Below are positions 6,157 through 15,139 of a stretch of 35,968 bases of DNA, one piece after another (within the stretch, counting starts at the first letter, position 1; the number at the start of each line of letters is the position of its first letter). The notes beneath the pieces were generated by a model. The model ran no database searches. It was not told where the DNA came from and worked only from the letters and a program-made list of their open reading frames with translations. The position numbers and the translations under genes are program-made. The stretch is from contig USFB01000018.1 in assembly GCA_900553895.1 (NCBI GenBank), positions 1 through 35,968 of the forward strand, written 5' to 3'. Source of the stretch: an uncultured bacterium (GTDB lineage Bacteria > Cyanobacteriota > Vampirovibrionia > Gastranaerophilales > Gastranaerophilaceae).

Positions 6157-9100
6157 GTGTTTATAAGTAAGATTAATGGGATTTCTAATAAGATTGGATT
6201 TAAGGGCTACCAGCACGTAAAAAATGATGTTGGTGAATCAATTATGAAGTTTAACTATCCTTATGACAGCGATAAGGAAACTTGTGAAGTTCATATTTAT
6301 AGAGCTGTACCTGATAACAAGTATAACTACAAGTTGTCAGACGAACCTATAGCGAAAATTCAATTGAAACCTGAAGGCGTAAACGTTAATCTTCAAGACA
6401 TTACAAACTTGGATAAAGATGCTCCGTTTGCTTATAAAATAGTTAGAAAAGATAAAAACACAGGTAAAGTTATTTGGGAAGGCGCGGATACCGGCGCAAA
6501 AATGAAACAAATCAATGACGGTTATGGCTTTAGACTTCATACCGATAAAGAAAAAGATTACCATGTAACTGATATGAAACCTCAGAATTATCAAAAAGAT
6601 GATAAGGGGAATTTCAGACTAGATGATAAAGGTAGAAAAATTCCTATTGATTATTCTTATGAAACATCACGCTTCCAAGACGGTCCTATTGAAAAATATC
6701 AGTACTCTCTAGTTTCTCGCAAAGGTACAACTCCAATGGTACAAGGTGCTGCTTATTTAGCTATGCCTGATTCCTTCATGCCTGGTGCTATGTACAGAGG
6801 CTTTAGCGATACAAACACTGGTGAAATTTTCGTTGATAAAGATTACCAAAAGAAAATGGAAGGCGTAATTAAGACCTTCTCAAATTCTTATAATGGAAGC
6901 ATTGCAGGATTGCAAGAAGGTATTCCATATTTGAAGAAACAAGGTTATAAAGTTTTATTCTCAACTCCAATAGCAAACGGTGATGACGTTTCAGCACACA
7001 GCTATTGGAACAAAAACAACATGCAAATCGCATCAAAAATGGGTAACACGGAAAACTTCAACTCCTTCATGAAAGATTTGTACAAAAACGGTATGAAATA
7101 CGTTTATGATGGTACATTCACTTCTGAAGGTTTGGAAGGTATTCACTTCCAATATGCATTAAGATGGGCTGACAAAAATCCTCAAAGTTACCACTGGTTT
7201 AGAATGACCGGTTTAAAGGATAACAATTTAGGTTTAGGTATTGTTCCTCAAAATAAAGAAAATTTAAGACACAGAGTTGTAAACGCTCCTTATAACTACG
7301 AATTACAATCAAACGGTACTTATAAAAAAGTTGCAAATCCGAATTACAATCCTAATAAAGAAACTTTGGTTCAACTTTATGACGCTTCTCAAGTTACGGA
7401 AGGTCAAAACAAAGCTTTAGATAAGGCTATCAAAAACTATCAAAATTTGACATCAGGCAAAGAACTTGATATCAACAGCCACGATGATACTTTGATTAAT
7501 TATGTTTTCCAAATTGACCCTAAAGAATATCAAGCAAGAATTGATGTAATCAACGATTTGAACAAAAATCACGGTAAAAACTTAAAGCTTGATACTCCTG
7601 ACGGTACGATTATGGCATGCGAATTTTCTAATTTCAAAATTGACAAGAAAACAGAAGGCGGTTTCGTAACTTGGGATGCTAACACAGATATGGTTAAAAT
7701 GAATTACCATATTTCAGGCTATGACGAAAAAGCATTGCAAGCAATTCCTGATGAAAATATGCGTGCGCATGAAAGAGAATTGATTGAACGCGGTTCTAAA
7801 GAAGTTCAGGATATGGCAATTCAAGCAGGTAAATATTGGACAAACAACGTTAAAGATGTTCAAACTATGTACACTGCACAAACTATCGGTAGCGCGAAGA
7901 CTATTGAAGGCATCAATAAATTAATCGCGGAAGAAAAATTGCCAAAAGAAGTAAGTTTAACAAACGAAGCTTTAAACAACATCCTAAACGGTCAATATAT
8001 GCTTTCACCAAAAGGTATTTTACCAAAAGATGATGTTACAGTGAAGGCTTTGATGAAAATGCCACTTGACGCTTTAGAGTTGGGCGAAAATACGGTTGGC
8101 GTTTTATCAACTTCTTATTTCTCAAACAGAGCCACAACAGATGAAACAATCGGCGTTTCAAGATTTGATTTAATGAAACAAAATAATCCGCATCTTGTTA
8201 AAGAATATGCTCATACTTACAACAAAGTAAACGCTTTGTTCCAAAACGAAATCAAGGATTTTGCAGATAAGATTATTAAAAAAGTTGATTTAGCTTCTGA
8301 TGAAAAACTTCTTGATAAAAACGGCGATTACACTGAATACGGCGAATATGTAATGGATTTAGTCGGCAAAGAAATTACTAAATACGCTATGTTGAAAGCA
8401 ATTGCAGGAGATAATTTAAAAACAAAACTTCTTAATACAAATGAAATTACTTATGACTATGACGCATTAAAAGACGGCACAACCCTAAAAGCTTTGGGTA
8501 TAAATGCTCATAGCCCTGAAGAAGAAGCGAACCTTTTGGAAAAGAAATTTGAAAAAGGCTTAAAGAAATTATCAGCATCAGATGTTTCTTATGTAGCTGA
8601 TTCTATTTCAAAACGTATTGCAGGCACTGATACATCAAGCTTTAGATTAGCAGAAGCTCTTGTCGATAGAGCAAGCCTAGGTCTTGATTGGAGATTAGAT
8701 GCTGCAAAAGACGTTATGGACATGGATGCTATCAGAAACGGTGACAATGATTTTGATGACACTTGGAATGATGTAATTCAGTTCTGGAGTAAATTTGTTC
8801 AAGGCGTTAAGCAAAACAACCCTAACGCATATATCGTTGCGGAAATTACCGATGTACCTCAACTAATGCAAGATACAACCGGTTCAAAAGTATGGCCAAA
8901 CGGTGGTAACACTGATTTAGGCGGAAGATTTAACGGTGAACCTGACGCGATGGTTAAATTCTTCAACGAAACAGGTATTACATCAGAAGCAGGCTATTCA
9001 TATTTCTATACAGATTTGTTAAAACACTTCTCAGAAGGTTTTGAAGGCGGTCAAGGCTACTCTAAAAATCATGATAGCTTGAAAAACAGATTTGATTTAT

Positions 9101-11019
9101 TGCTTGAAACAAGAAACATTGATTATTTGAGAAACCTATATACATTTATGGGCAACCACGACAAACCAAGAATGATTCATTGCTTGGCTTTGGATATGGG
9201 CTTGTTCCATAACGTTGACAACAAACGCCAACACGCGGTTGAATCAATGCAAATTTTGTCTGGCGCAAAATCTATCGAAGAAACACCTATTGAATTCAGA
9301 TTAAACGCTGATAACAAAGATTATATGAGAACAGTTAGCACAAGAGCAGTTGCGATGAGCAAATTGTTAAGTCAAATCGTAAACGAAGACTTGAAAGGTA
9401 TTGCAACTCAAGATGATATCAAGAATATCAGCCAAGCTCTTGTTGATTTGGCGAACGGAAACTATTTAGGTGAAGGTCAAAATATCAATTATCAAACTAT
9501 TAATATTAAAGAACTTTCAAGTCTTGATGATGCGTTCTCTACAATTTTAAAAATGGCAGAAAAGCATGGCTTAAAATTAAGTGAAACAGAACGTAAGCAA
9601 TTAATCGCAGATGTTGTAGCACAAGCTAACAAAATGAACCTTGACGGTTACCAGGTTCATGGTGATTTTGATTGGACATCATTGGATGATAAAACAAGAG
9701 AAAATAATTATGAAGCAGGTAAAGCAGTTTTAGGCGACAAAGGCGATTTTAGCAGATACAGCTTGTACACTGTTCAACTTACAAAATTATTAAAAGATGC
9801 TTATTTAAAATCTGAAAAAAATTCTACTGCTAAAGATGCAATTCTTGCCGGCATGAAAGATTTTGCAGAAAAATATGATAGAGAAACTGTTAAAAATAAT
9901 ACAAAAGAACTTCCTAAATATGAAGACGCTAAAATCAGCATGAAGAAAAATGGCTACGCAGCAAGAGATTTTAAAACTGCAATGGCTATGGCAATTAAAC
10001 AAGCTGAATTTAATACAGGAAAAACAATCGCTAACAAAGATAAAATTATTGATACAGTTTATAAATCAGCGACTGAACCTGCTGTTGCTAAAGCTTCAAT
10101 GATTATGGAATCTTTAGGCGGTTTGTTCGGCAACCCTACAATGTATGGCGGTGACGAAATGGGCATGACAGGTTATGAAGAAAAAGCTAAAAACGTTTAC
10201 CTTCAAAACCGTAACGCTTTACCTTGGACAGAACTTGATGAAAACAGCTTAATCGGCGGTTACAGAAAGAGTGTTCAAGCTGCGATGAATGGTGCGCTTT
10301 CTGCAAGAAGCAACCCAGAATTACACGCTCTAAACGACGGAACTCCTTATGCTTTAGATGTTCAAGCTCACGGCAAGACAAGAGAAAAAGTACAAGAAAG
10401 ATTGGCAGAAATCAGAAGAGAATTAGATGCTAATCCGACTGAAAAACAAAAAGAAATTCTTAAGAAAGAACAAAGAGAATTAACAAAAGATTTGGCTAAG
10501 CTTGCTTATATGATGCAAAGTGCAAACGGTGATATTACCGTAACACTTATGAACTCAGGTGAAATAGAGCACGATAGCAGAGTTGATTATTTCAAAAAAT
10601 ATAATATTGAAGATGAAAAGGCAAGAAAGAAATTCTTCGCTGATAATAATATAGAATCAATCAATCCTGATAACAGATATGTTCCAATTCAACCAAAAGC
10701 AGAAATGGATAGCATTGTTTTAGGTTCAGCAATAGCATTGCCTGTCGGAACAGTATTTATGAACGCAAATACTCGTGACAAAGCAAAATATGTAGTTAAC
10801 GAATTTGGTAATATCGTTAAAGAAGGTGGCGGAAAAATTGTTATGGACGGTTTGACTTCAAAAAATGGCGTAATGATTTTAAGACACCTTAAAAAAGTAG
10901 CGTTCAAAGGAAAACAACACAAAACATACTTTAATCCTCAATATAACTTCGTTTCAAATCCTTATCAAAAGACTGAAACAGTTGAAGAAGGTCAAAAGTT
11001 GTCAATTTTGTCAAAATAA
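6157..11019 (+). CDS. Giant GH13-family alpha-glucan-active enzyme (1620 residues)
   Basis: All four GH13 barrel motifs are visible: motif I around D318 (KYVYDGTFTS), motif II with nucleophile D848 (GLDWRLDAAKDV), motif III with acid/base E896 (IVAEITD) and motif IV with H1001-D1002 (MGNHDKPR). NPTMYGGDEMGMTGYEEK near 1331 closes the barrel. About 530 residues separate motifs I and II (usually under about 120), so a very large domain is inserted. A beta-rich region at about 25-120 may be an E-set/CBM48-like domain; a beta domain follows the barrel. There is no signal peptide. The short motif GFKGY lies near residue 14 and AFKG near the C terminus. GTG 6157 is chosen because GGAG lies at 6144-6147; the upstream TTG 6085 reading has none. 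Hydrolase versus transglycosylase cannot be decided; glgA elsewhere in the window suggests glycogen metabolism. Confidence 0.82.
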   Translation: MFISKINGISNKIGFKGYQHVKNDVGESIMKFNYPYDSDKETCEVHIYRAVPDNKYNYKLSDEPIAKIQLKPEGVNVNLQDITNLDKDAPFAYKIVRKDKNTGKVIWEGADTGAKMKQINDGYGFRLHTDKEKDYHVTDMKPQNYQKDDKGNFRLDDKGRKIPIDYSYETSRFQDGPIEKYQYSLVSRKGTTPMVQGAAYLAMPDSFMPGAMYRGFSDTNTGEIFVDKDYQKKMEGVIKTFSNSYNGSIAGLQEGIPYLKKQGYKVLFSTPIANGDDVSAHSYWNKNNMQIASKMGNTENFNSFMKDLYKNGMKYVYDGTFTSEGLEGIHFQYALRWADKNPQSYHWFRMTGLKDNNLGLGIVPQNKENLRHRVVNAPYNYELQSNGTYKKVANPNYNPNKETLVQLYDASQVTEGQNKALDKAIKNYQNLTSGKELDINSHDDTLINYVFQIDPKEYQARIDVINDLNKNHGKNLKLDTPDGTIMACEFSNFKIDKKTEGGFVTWDANTDMVKMNYHISGYDEKALQAIPDENMRAHERELIERGSKEVQDMAIQAGKYWTNNVKDVQTMYTAQTIGSAKTIEGINKLIAEEKLPKEVSLTNEALNNILNGQYMLSPKGILPKDDVTVKALMKMPLDALELGENTVGVLSTSYFSNRATTDETIGVSRFDLMKQNNPHLVKEYAHTYNKVNALFQNEIKDFADKIIKKVDLASDEKLLDKNGDYTEYGEYVMDLVGKEITKYAMLKAIAGDNLKTKLLNTNEITYDYDALKDGTTLKALGINAHSPEEEANLLEKKFEKGLKKLSASDVSYVADSISKRIAGTDTSSFRLAEALVDRASLGLDWRLDAAKDVMDMDAIRNGDNDFDDTWNDVIQFWSKFVQGVKQNNPNAYIVAEITDVPQLMQDTTGSKVWPNGGNTDLGGRFNGEPDAMVKFFNETGITSEAGYSYFYTDLLKHFSEGFEGGQGYSKNHDSLKNRFDLLLETRNIDYLRNLYTFMGNHDKPRMIHCLALDMGLFHNVDNKRQHAVESMQILSGAKSIEETPIEFRLNADNKDYMRTVSTRAVAMSKLLSQIVNEDLKGIATQDDIKNISQALVDLANGNYLGEGQNINYQTINIKELSSLDDAFSTILKMAEKHGLKLSETERKQLIADVVAQANKMNLDGYQVHGDFDWTSLDDKTRENNYEAGKAVLGDKGDFSRYSLYTVQLTKLLKDAYLKSEKNSTAKDAILAGMKDFAEKYDRETVKNNTKELPKYEDAKISMKKNGYAARDFKTAMAMAIKQAEFNTGKTIANKDKIIDTVYKSATEPAVAKASMIMESLGGLFGNPTMYGGDEMGMTGYEEKAKNVYLQNRNALPWTELDENSLIGGYRKSVQAAMNGALSARSNPELHALNDGTPYALDVQAHGKTREKVQERLAEIRRELDANPTEKQKEILKKEQRELTKDLAKLAYMMQSANGDITVTLMNSGEIEHDSRVDYFKKYNIEDEKARKKFFADNNIESINPDNRYVPIQPKAEMDSIVLGSAIALPVGTVFMNANTRDKAKYVVNEFGNIVKEGGGKIVMDGLTSKNGVMILRHLKKVAFKGKQHKTYFNPQYNFVSNPYQKTETVEEGQKLSILSK

Positions 11020-11044
11020 AACACTAAAATAAAATGTAGATAAG

Positions 11045-11069
11045 AGGCTAAACGTTTATCGTTTAGCCT
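11045..11069 (+). terminator. Hairpin between the GH13 and AAA+ genes
   Basis: A perfect 10-bp stem (AGGCTAAACG 11045-11054 with 11060-11069) and a 5-base loop TTTAT. No T tract follows on this strand, so it may be a weak or partial terminator or an mRNA-stabilising structure within an operon. Confidence 0.5.
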
Positions 11070-11097
11070 TCAATATAAAACGAGGGAAATAAATAGC

Positions 11098-12531
11098 ATG
11101 AGAGTAGGTGTAGTAAGTAGTAATTCTTTACAGAATGTGAGATATATAAAAAGAACAAACGTGAATTTTAGGGGCTTGTTTGGTGAACCGAATTTATCCG
11201 AAAAATTCGATTATGGTATGCAAGCACTGGATAATAATTCTGTATTGGTTGTAACATCAAATCCTGAGAGTTCTGATGTGCTTCTTTCTATGTATGCAGA
11301 AAAAATTGATACACCTATTATGAAAAAGTATACATTAAAAGTCGACAAAAAAGACTTAAAAGGCAGAGAGGAATTAGACTCCGATTTTGCCGTATTTAAA
11401 AAAGATGACAGATATTACATATTAGGCTTGGGTAAAAGTTTGCTGAGTTATATTAATGTCAAAAAGGAAAAAGAACCTTATAAAAAAGAAAACAGTGTTC
11501 ATAGCGGAGAAATCAAAGAACTTGCGGACGGTGTTATTTTAGATACGGGTGAATCTTGTTTCGATAAGGACTGGAAAAAGTTTGTATTTAAACCTCCGTA
11601 TCGCTTTAGTCCAAGATATGCCGAAAGGTATCTTGAAGTGAAAAATATCAAAGATATTAAAAGTTTTAATAAAAGAACTATTTCTTCTTTAACACAAGCA
11701 CCGAAAAAACAAAATAACGACGACAAATTAACCTTCGATAAAATTGGCGGTTTGGACGATGTTATAGATAAACTGAAAAAATATGTCGTTAGACCAATCA
11801 ATTATCCTCAGGTGTATCAAAATATCCGTTTGAACAAAGGAATTCTTTTATATGGTCCGCCAAGATGTGGTAAAACGATGTTAGGCAAAGCTTTAGCAAA
11901 CGAATGTGATGCAAAATATTATGAATATAACGCAAACGAATTTAAAACAGCTCAAGTTGGCAGTTCTGAAAATAATATCAGGGAAGTGTTCAAAAAAGCC
12001 ATGTTAAACGCTCCATCTATAACATTTATTGATGAATTTGATTCTATTGCAAAAACAAGAGATGGTTCTTCAAACGCAAGATTTGACGATTCAATAGTTA
12101 ATCAGGTTTTAGGATGTATGAGCGATTTGGAAAAAAGTAAAGCCCCCGCTTTTATTGTTGCTGCTACAAATATGAAGAATTTAATAGATAAAGCAATGCT
12201 GGGAACCGGGCGTTTTGGTTTGCATTTGGAAGTTCCTATGCCAAATTTAGAAGGCATCAAGCAGATATTTAGAATTCATGCGAAAAATCAACCGATAGAA
12301 AACGATGTTCCCGTTGAAGCTATTGCAAAACAAATGCATGATAATGCGTTTAACGGTTCTGATGTAGCAGAAGCTGTTTCAGATGCGTATTTTAACGCTT
12401 TAGAACGTTTAGGAATGAACGAAAAAATGGATGCTAAAAACTTTTCGTTTGAAGATTTTAAGAAAATTTTTATATCGAAAGAAGATTTTCTTTCTGCAAT
12501 ACGTAGAATTGCAAAACAAAAGAAAATTTAA
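11098..12531 (+). CDS. AAA+ ATPase with a lineage-type N-terminal region
   Basis: The C-terminal half is a classical FtsH/Cdc48-type AAA domain: Walker A GPPRCGKT (253-260), Walker B FIDEFD with D312-E313, sensor 1 VAATN, and an altered arginine-finger region (AMLGTGRFG instead of ALLRPGRFD). Only one AAA domain is present and there is no zinc protease motif, so it is not FtsH itself. The first about 210 residues are not recognisable, apart from NVNFRGLFG at about 22-30, which matches the F-[KR]-G signature of the upstream GH13 protein. ATG 11098 has GAGGGA upstream. The 78-base gap to the GH13 gene suggests co-transcription. It could be a remodelling ATPase for its neighbour; that is inference. 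Confidence 0.8.
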   Translation: MRVGVVSSNSLQNVRYIKRTNVNFRGLFGEPNLSEKFDYGMQALDNNSVLVVTSNPESSDVLLSMYAEKIDTPIMKKYTLKVDKKDLKGREELDSDFAVFKKDDRYYILGLGKSLLSYINVKKEKEPYKKENSVHSGEIKELADGVILDTGESCFDKDWKKFVFKPPYRFSPRYAERYLEVKNIKDIKSFNKRTISSLTQAPKKQNNDDKLTFDKIGGLDDVIDKLKKYVVRPINYPQVYQNIRLNKGILLYGPPRCGKTMLGKALANECDAKYYEYNANEFKTAQVGSSENNIREVFKKAMLNAPSITFIDEFDSIAKTRDGSSNARFDDSIVNQVLGCMSDLEKSKAPAFIVAATNMKNLIDKAMLGTGRFGLHLEVPMPNLEGIKQIFRIHAKNQPIENDVPVEAIAKQMHDNAFNGSDVAEAVSDAYFNALERLGMNEKMDAKNFSFEDFKKIFISKEDFLSAIRRIAKQKKI

Positions 12532-12545
12532 TTTGGGCTAATGTA

Positions 12546-13460
12546 TTAACTCGCAGTTGTAATTAAATCAGAGGCTTTTTGTATTGCAATGTTTTGCAAA
12601 GTTTCGTTTTGCCAAAAATTATTTGTCGTAATTTCTTGCTTAACAATTTTTCTTGCCCAAGAACCTATTGCAATGCCCCAGTAGCTTATGTTGCATAACT
12701 TTGCAAGCTCTGCAGTTTTAGAATTTGTTCCGCCAGATATCATTATATAGACAGGCAAGTTTGTATTCTGAATTATTTCTGCCATTGCAACAGCTTGCAG
12801 GGTTGTTTTAAAAGTATCGTCAGCTCCGCTCATAGGAATTCCGTCTGCTTGAATAATCGTTGTATAAGGTTCTCTATAAGCTATCATTTCTTTTATTCTT
12901 GATAAAGCTTCTTTGTTTCCGAAATTTTCTCTATCAATACAAATTGATGCAAATTTTGGTCTACATTCGTTTATAATATTCCATTTAGCAGCCAAATCTT
13001 TTTTATCGTGCCCCATAATATGAAGTTCTAAAACTTCCACACCATTTTTTACCATATAAGGCAATATTTCTTTTACGTTTACATCTTTATCAAACATTGA
13101 AATTGCATCTGTCGGGCATTTTTTTATACAATTACCACAACCAATACATTTTTTTTCATCTATTATAATTGATGAATAAATGGCATCATTAGGACAATTT
13201 CTGAAGCAATTCCCACACTTAATACATTTTGATTCATTAATTTTAGCCTTGGTAATATGCGGATCGCCTTTTATACCTATGCTAACACAAAGCATAGCAT
13301 CGATAACCTTTGCGAGTTTTAATGCATCTTTAGCACTTTCTAAAATTTCTTTTCTTGCTGATAAATCAAAAAAACGACAACCAGCTTTAGCGTAAATATA
13401 GACCAATCTTTTTACGCTTTCGCAATCTTCATTACCTGCACCGCAAACAAGTTTAAACAT
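12546..13460 (-). CDS. ldpA: LdpA-like iron-sulfur protein (DUF561 type)
   Basis: The 304-residue protein starts FKLVCGAGNED and continues with an alpha/beta region resembling the N-terminus of cyanobacterial LdpA. It carries two 4Fe-4S clusters: C79, C82, C85, C89 in CIKCGNCFRNCP and C105, C108, C111, C115 in CIGCGNCIKKCP. A TIM-barrel-like C-terminal half follows (IMISGGTNSKTAELAK near 240). In Synechococcus, LdpA feeds cell redox state into the circadian clock. Here it is the last gene of an rsmH operon, starting right after the stop of the preceding gene. The family call rests on recalled sequence pattern; a generic ferredoxin-barrel protein is the alternative. Confidence 0.7.
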   Translation of the reverse strand: MFKLVCGAGNEDCESVKRLVYIYAKAGCRFFDLSARKEILESAKDALKLAKVIDAMLCVSIGIKGDPHITKAKINESKCIKCGNCFRNCPNDAIYSSIIIDEKKCIGCGNCIKKCPTDAISMFDKDVNVKEILPYMVKNGVEVLELHIMGHDKKDLAAKWNIINECRPKFASICIDRENFGNKEALSRIKEMIAYREPYTTIIQADGIPMSGADDTFKTTLQAVAMAEIIQNTNLPVYIMISGGTNSKTAELAKLCNISYWGIAIGSWARKIVKQEITTNNFWQNETLQNIAIQKASDLITTAS

Positions 13461-13982
13461 TTAAAAACCTATTGCATAATTAAAAATCTTTTTGCTTGAA
13501 GTTTGTTTTGAAGCAAGACTCGGATCAATCGTAACTTCTTGAGTTTCGATAACCTGACCTGCGCGTTGAAGCATGTTGTTTTGCTGCAACGTTTTATCAA
13601 CATTGTTGAAAGATTTTAAACTGTCAAGCTTGTTTTGCAGTTCCTCATTGTCATTATTTAAAACAATAGTTTCTCTGCTTAAATTATTTAACTTCATTTC
13701 ACAAGAGATTACAAAATAATAACTAACGACAACAACGCCAATTAACAAGCTCAATATTACACATAATGTTTTGTTGACTCTTTTAATAGCCATATCTCTT
13801 ACGAAATTCTCCTTTGGAAAGTACCCTTCTATTATACTATTAACAGCTAATTTTTGAATAGATTTATCTACAAAAGATTTTTCTTCTTGCTCATATTCTT
13901 TAGTTGTTTCTTTTGAAAGTTTTTTTATAAAACTGTCTAAACCTTTACTTGATTTGTTGTTGATTTTTAAAGCCGAAACCAA
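13461..13982 (-). CDS. Bitopic membrane protein with FtsL-like topology
   Basis: There is an N-terminal cytosolic part of about 70 residues, one membrane helix (about 72-93, VILSLLIGVVVVSYYFVIS), then a Leu/Asn heptad region (about 94-128) and a short tail. This topology, and its place 29 bases downstream of rsmH, is what FtsL shows in many bacteria. FtsL is a divisome protein that pairs with FtsB through such a coiled coil. Sequence identity in FtsL is too low to prove the match by eye, and the cytosolic part is longer than usual. The start is TTG 13982, chosen because GAGGAG lies about 7 bases before it; the next ATG would remove the cytosolic part. Confidence 0.65.
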   Translation of the reverse strand: MVSALKINNKSSKGLDSFIKKLSKETTKEYEQEEKSFVDKSIQKLAVNSIIEGYFPKENFVRDMAIKRVNKTLCVILSLLIGVVVVSYYFVISCEMKLNNLSRETIVLNNDNEELQNKLDSLKSFNNVDKTLQQNNMLQRAGQVIETQEVTIDPSLASKQTSSKKIFNYAIGF

Positions 13983-14011
13983 AGTTATACTCCTCTACTC
14001 CCAAACTACCT

Positions 14012-14938
14012 TCAACGAATAGCTCTTATAACCCTTAATTTAGCACTTCGTGATGGTGGATTTTCCAAAATCTCCTTTTCGCTCGCCATAATTGGTTTTC
14101 GGTTAACCAATTCTATTTTTGGCGGCTCGCATTTGCAAATCATCTCGTTGCATCTGCACTTTTGGCTTTCATACTTAAAGATTTGTTTTACAATTCTATC
14201 TTCTAAAGAATGAAAACTTATTACCGAAACTATACCTCCATTATCTAACAAATCCAGAATATCATGCAATACCATGTTTACATTTTTTAACTCATTGTTT
14301 ACTTCAATTCTGATAGCCTGAAACACTCTTGTAGCTGGATGTATACGGGAATTGATATGCGGTGTTGCCTTGACTATTAAATCAGCAAGTTCTTTTGTGG
14401 TTCTAATCGGTTCAACTCTTCGATTTTCGACAATTGCTTTTGCAATTCTTTTAGAAAATCTTTCTTCTCCGTATTCACTAAAAATTCTCACTAAGTCATT
14501 TTCTGAATATTTATTAACAACGTCAAACGCGCTAAAATCCGCATCCATATTGAATCTCATATCAAGCGGAGCATCTTTTGAAAAAGAAAAACCGCGTTCT
14601 CTTTTTGTAAGTTGATGATAAGATGCGCCCAAATCAAGAATTACACCGCCCGTAATTTTTTCTATGCCGAGTTTTTTTAATTCTTGTTTAATGTTTGTAT
14701 AAGAAGATTTGACGATTGTTAAATTTTTGTATTCTTTTAGTCGTTCTGAAGCGTGATGAATAGCTTCGTCATCTATATCAAAAGAAATCAATCTCCCGTT
14801 TGGTGAAATTCTTTTTAAAATAAGTTCGCTGTGTCCGCCACCGCCCAAAGTACAATCAACATAAATTTTGCCGTCTTGGCACTCCAAAGCATCAACCGCT
14901 TCGTTTAACATAACCGTATAATGTTTAAAATCGTCCAT
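14012..14938 (-). CDS. rsmH: 16S rRNA (cytosine(1402)-N4)-methyltransferase
   Basis: RsmH (MraW) methylates C1402 in the ribosomal decoding centre. The SAM-binding motif CTLGGGGHSELIL, the GASYHQLTKRERGFSF block, the RVFQAIRIEVNNEL segment and the C-terminal SFHSLEDRIVKQ are all family landmarks, and the 308-residue length is typical. AAGGAG precedes ATG 14938. The gene is usually the second of the division and cell wall cluster after mraZ; here it heads an operon with the FtsL-like gene and ldpA, and no mraZ precedes it. Confidence 0.95.
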   Translation of the reverse strand: MDDFKHYTVMLNEAVDALECQDGKIYVDCTLGGGGHSELILKRISPNGRLISFDIDDEAIHHASERLKEYKNLTIVKSSYTNIKQELKKLGIEKITGGVILDLGASYHQLTKRERGFSFSKDAPLDMRFNMDADFSAFDVVNKYSENDLVRIFSEYGEERFSKRIAKAIVENRRVEPIRTTKELADLIVKATPHINSRIHPATRVFQAIRIEVNNELKNVNMVLHDILDLLDNGGIVSVISFHSLEDRIVKQIFKYESQKCRCNEMICKCEPPKIELVNRKPIMASEKEILENPPSRSAKLRVIRAIR

Positions 14939-14955
14939 TTTAATCTCCTTAACTG

Positions 14956-14984
14956 ATTATAAAATAAATACAATAAGTATGGAA
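14956..14984 (-). promoter_or_regulatory. Promoter of the rsmH operon
   Basis: On the minus strand a perfect TATAAT (14956-14961) is preceded at 17 bases by a weak TTCCAT (14979-14984). Transcription would begin near 14949, giving a short leader that holds the AAGGAG site. Confidence 0.5.
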
Positions 14985-15025
14985 GTAAAGAATAATTATT
15001 TACAATTCATTAGAATTCTGTCATC

Positions 15026-15120
15026 TTTAAACTTGTAGTGGTGTTTAAAAGGAATTAATTGTAACAAAATACACTTATTACTCTTAAGAGTTGTTACATT
15101 TTTTTATTCTTTATTATACA
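15026..15120 (+). promoter_or_regulatory. Promoter and dyad-symmetric sites before the NrtR-like regulator
   Basis: The likely promoter is TTGTTA (15091-15096), 18 bases, TATACA (15115-15120). Three dyads crowd the region: TTTAAAC/GTTTAAA (15026-15032 and 15043-15049), TGTAACAA/TTGTTACA (15060-15067 and 15091-15098) and the perfect palindrome CTCTTAAGAG (15081-15090). The second dyad overlaps the -35 box, so a bound protein would block transcription. Autoregulation by the downstream Nudix-HTH protein is plausible but not shown. Confidence 0.5.
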
Positions 15121-15139
15121 ATTATCCCAGAGGTGATAA

